This document shows, in pieces, positions 62,524 to 64,000 of a stretch of DNA of 64,000 bases. The notes under the pieces were generated by a model that saw only the letters and a list, made by a program, of their open reading frames with translations, had not been told where the DNA came from and ran no database searches. Position 1 is the stretch's first letter. Every line of letters starts with the position of its first letter. The stretch comes from DATAUD01 sp035511075 (lineage in GTDB: Bacteria; Verrucomicrobiota; Verrucomicrobiia; Limisphaerales; Palsa-1400), in assembly GCA_035511075.1 (NCBI GenBank), contig DATKFW010000002.1:74369-138368 (forward strand), read 5' to 3'. A program made the translations under genes and the position numbers.

Positions 62524-64000
62524 TCATTGAACAACTTCAACGGCATAGAAGACTGCACCTGGGGTCGCTGGTATCGCGTATTGGACGGACTCAACTGAGC
62601 CGTTTCCGCTCACAGGAGGACTCCCAGGAACGGCGACCCACGCGGCGGCGTTCAGAGTACTCTTGGATACCACCTGATAGCTCTGTCCGACCACAGTCGG
62701 GAACGAGATCGTGATATTCCCGGCGCTATACGACGCAGTTAGATTGAGTGCCGTTCCCGTCGGAACCAGCATCAAGAATCCCACATTGCAGTTATTCCCG
62801 TCATTCAAAAGGCTGCTTCCAATTACCAACGTGTTCGTATTGCCATTGAGCGTGACGGTGACTGGCTCCGGAGTGGCGTTCGTCGTCGTCAATTCCGCCC
62901 AATACCAAGGGCCCCAACCTTCCGAGGGCAGCGTCCACGCGCCGAGAAAGTTGGTCTGCTGATCAGCGGTACCCCATCCGCCGGTGACCTGCCAAAGGGT
63001 TTCCTGAGTGGCGGTAGGGCAACCATTCTTGAACCGTCCCCACACATTGTACGATCCAGCCGGGTAGTGCCGCGTATAGTTGGCAAAGTCACCGTATCCG
63101 AAATACTGGAGCAACCAAGTGGCGTTGGTCCCGAACTGAGCCCTGGGCAAATCACCCTGAGGCTGTGTGTCTATTATCAGGTCTGCAAAAAGAGCCGAGG
63201 GAACGTTGTTGGTGTCATCCGTGCGATACAGGTCATTCCCCAGACTAGCGCCGCCAGTAACCTCGTTTTCGTCGATTCCTGGCGTGGCACCCAGCTGGTT
63301 ATATTTATCAATCTGTGGGTTATCAAAGTATTGTCCGGGGACACCATTGAAGGAGGTATAGTCAAAGTCAGCCGACTCCCACGTATAGTAAGTTGACGAA
63401 AAGGTGTCAAAAACAACCGATATAGCGTATGTGATTCCGGCATTGTTTGTAACACCTATGCTTACAGAGTAGGGAGTATCGTTCTGCAACGGACAACTGA
63501 CAAACCAGCTATCCGCCGACCCGGTGAAGGTCAAGAGCGACCAGGCGTTCGTTCCGTTCACCGTCAAACCGATGTTGGTGGTGGCAATGCCGCTCGAAGA
63601 ATTTGCGGTAAAGGTCAACCGATTCGTCCGTTCGAAAAAGTTAGTGCCATTAGGATAAAGACCGGTGACGGTCGGCAACGTCGTGTCTTTGGGCATCAAC
63701 ATGTAGAGTTCCACGTTTCCGCTGTTGGGCATGTTCACCCTAAATGTCTCCGGAGACTCGTTGGTCGTAAGAGTGATTGTGGAAAGATTGCCACTTGCAT
63801 CCTTGATGGGCGTCCAAACCCAGTTCTGCCATCCACCGGTGTTCGGAGGGCTGTATCCTCCAATGTTGGAAACTGTTTGCGAACTGCCGCCAACTCCGCT
63901 GGTTACCAATCCAAATAAACCACCACTGCCTGGCGAACCGCCGCCGTTGGCCACGCGCACATAAATGTTGTAGACACCATTGGGATAATGCCGCGTATAA
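62524..64000 (-). CDS. Secreted CBM6-like/surface repeat protein (partial at window end)
   Basis: The frame is open across the window edge and continues upstream beyond base 64000. The visible part begins with YTRHYPNGVYNIYVRV, matching NYTRHYPAGVYNIYLRG of the CBM6-like protein at 49716. It contains an Ig-like domain (LYPNGTNFFERTNRLTFTANSSSG), a second CBM6-like module (WESADFDYTSFNGVPGQYFDNPQ ... NYTRHYPAGSYNVWGRFKNG) and the shared C-terminal module (GQSYQVVSKSTLNAAAWVAVPG ... AVFYAVEVVQ). The GTG at 63960 is an internal codon, not the start. Probably binds surface or environmental polysaccharide. Confidence 0.8.
   Translation of the reverse strand, partial: YTRHYPNGVYNIYVRVANGGGSPGSGGLFGLVTSGVGGSSQTVSNIGGYSPPNTGGWQNWVWTPIKDASGNLSTITLTTNESPETFRVNMPNSGNVELYMLMPKDTTLPTVTGLYPNGTNFFERTNRLTFTANSSSGIATTNIGLTVNGTNAWSLLTFTGSADSWFVSCPLQNDTPYSVSIGVTNNAGITYAISVVFDTFSSTYYTWESADFDYTSFNGVPGQYFDNPQIDKYNQLGATPGIDENEVTGGASLGNDLYRTDDTNNVPSALFADLIIDTQPQGDLPRAQFGTNATWLLQYFGYGDFANYTRHYPAGSYNVWGRFKNGCPTATQETLWQVTGGWGTADQQTNFLGAWTLPSEGWGPWYWAELTTTNATPEPVTVTLNGNTNTLVIGSSLLNDGNNCNVGFLMLVPTGTALNLTASYSAGNITISFPTVVGQSYQVVSKSTLNAAAWVAVPGSPPVSGNGSVESVQYAIPATPGAVFYAVEVVQ

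Noticed and set aside
63960..63960. GTG at 63960 as the start of the last gene
   Set aside because: The frame continues upstream with the conserved YTRHYPNGVYNIY segment, so the codon is internal and the gene is cut by the window edge.

Overview
The window looks like chromosomal DNA of a Verrucomicrobiota bacterium, most likely a Pedosphaerales/Limisphaerales-type lineage. This is inferred from gene content: a BatA/DUF4175-like/VWA surface-biogenesis operon, three H-X9-DG prepilin-like proteins, a TIGR03790-type protein, several large secreted proteins built from repeats or Ig/LamG domains, and NarL-type two-component genes with large exported sensor regions. DNA is GC-rich except for an AT-richer restriction-modification pair.

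Region 1 (1-9.2 kb): a tightly overlapping operon with a BatA end, a DUF4175-like protein apparently split in two, a VWA/GATase-like membrane protein and an exported caspase-like protein, followed by a sugar epimerase and a Gfo/Idh/MocA oxidoreductase. Region 2 (9.3-11.5 kb): an initiator tRNA with its own promoter and terminator, then a KUP potassium transporter on the minus strand. Region 3 (11.6-27.5 kb): mainly secreted proteins (autotransporter-like repeats, Ig/propeller-like, TIGR03790, 14 tandem repeats) with a prepilin-like protein, a TPR protein, a DUF4142 protein and a 181-bp MITE-like palindrome.

Region 4 (27.7-34.1 kb): aldo/keto reductase, lipocalin-like protein, GH15 glucoamylase, then a scarred segment (frameshifted DUF2442 gene, fragment of a phage terminase, imperfect direct repeats) and a type II-like restriction-modification pair. 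Region 5 (34.2-40.1 kb): a compact minus-strand, phage-derived operon (repressor, two short lipoprotein-like genes, zinc ribbon, class 3 lipase, membrane coiled-coil, winged helix, TerS, TerL) without capsid, portal, tail or integrase genes; three operator palindromes separate the repressor from a divergent gene of unknown function. A dispersed short repeat lies inside several reading frames here.

Region 6 (40-49.5 kb): housekeeping genes (MFS transporter, deoxyhypusine-synthase-like, ATP-grasp-like, proA, polyprenol glycosyltransferase, TPR protein, typA, MarC). Region 7 (49.7-64 kb): CBM6/LamG/Ig surface proteins, an esterase, two prepilin-like genes flanking a sensor kinase/NarL-type regulator pair, a 1240-residue kinase with a long exported region, and a surface protein running off the window end. 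Three near-identical ATCCCC-N6-GGGGAT palindromes lie upstream of three of these exported-protein genes and are plausible targets of the local regulator. At least six large exported proteins share a related C-terminal module, which may be a sorting or anchoring signal.
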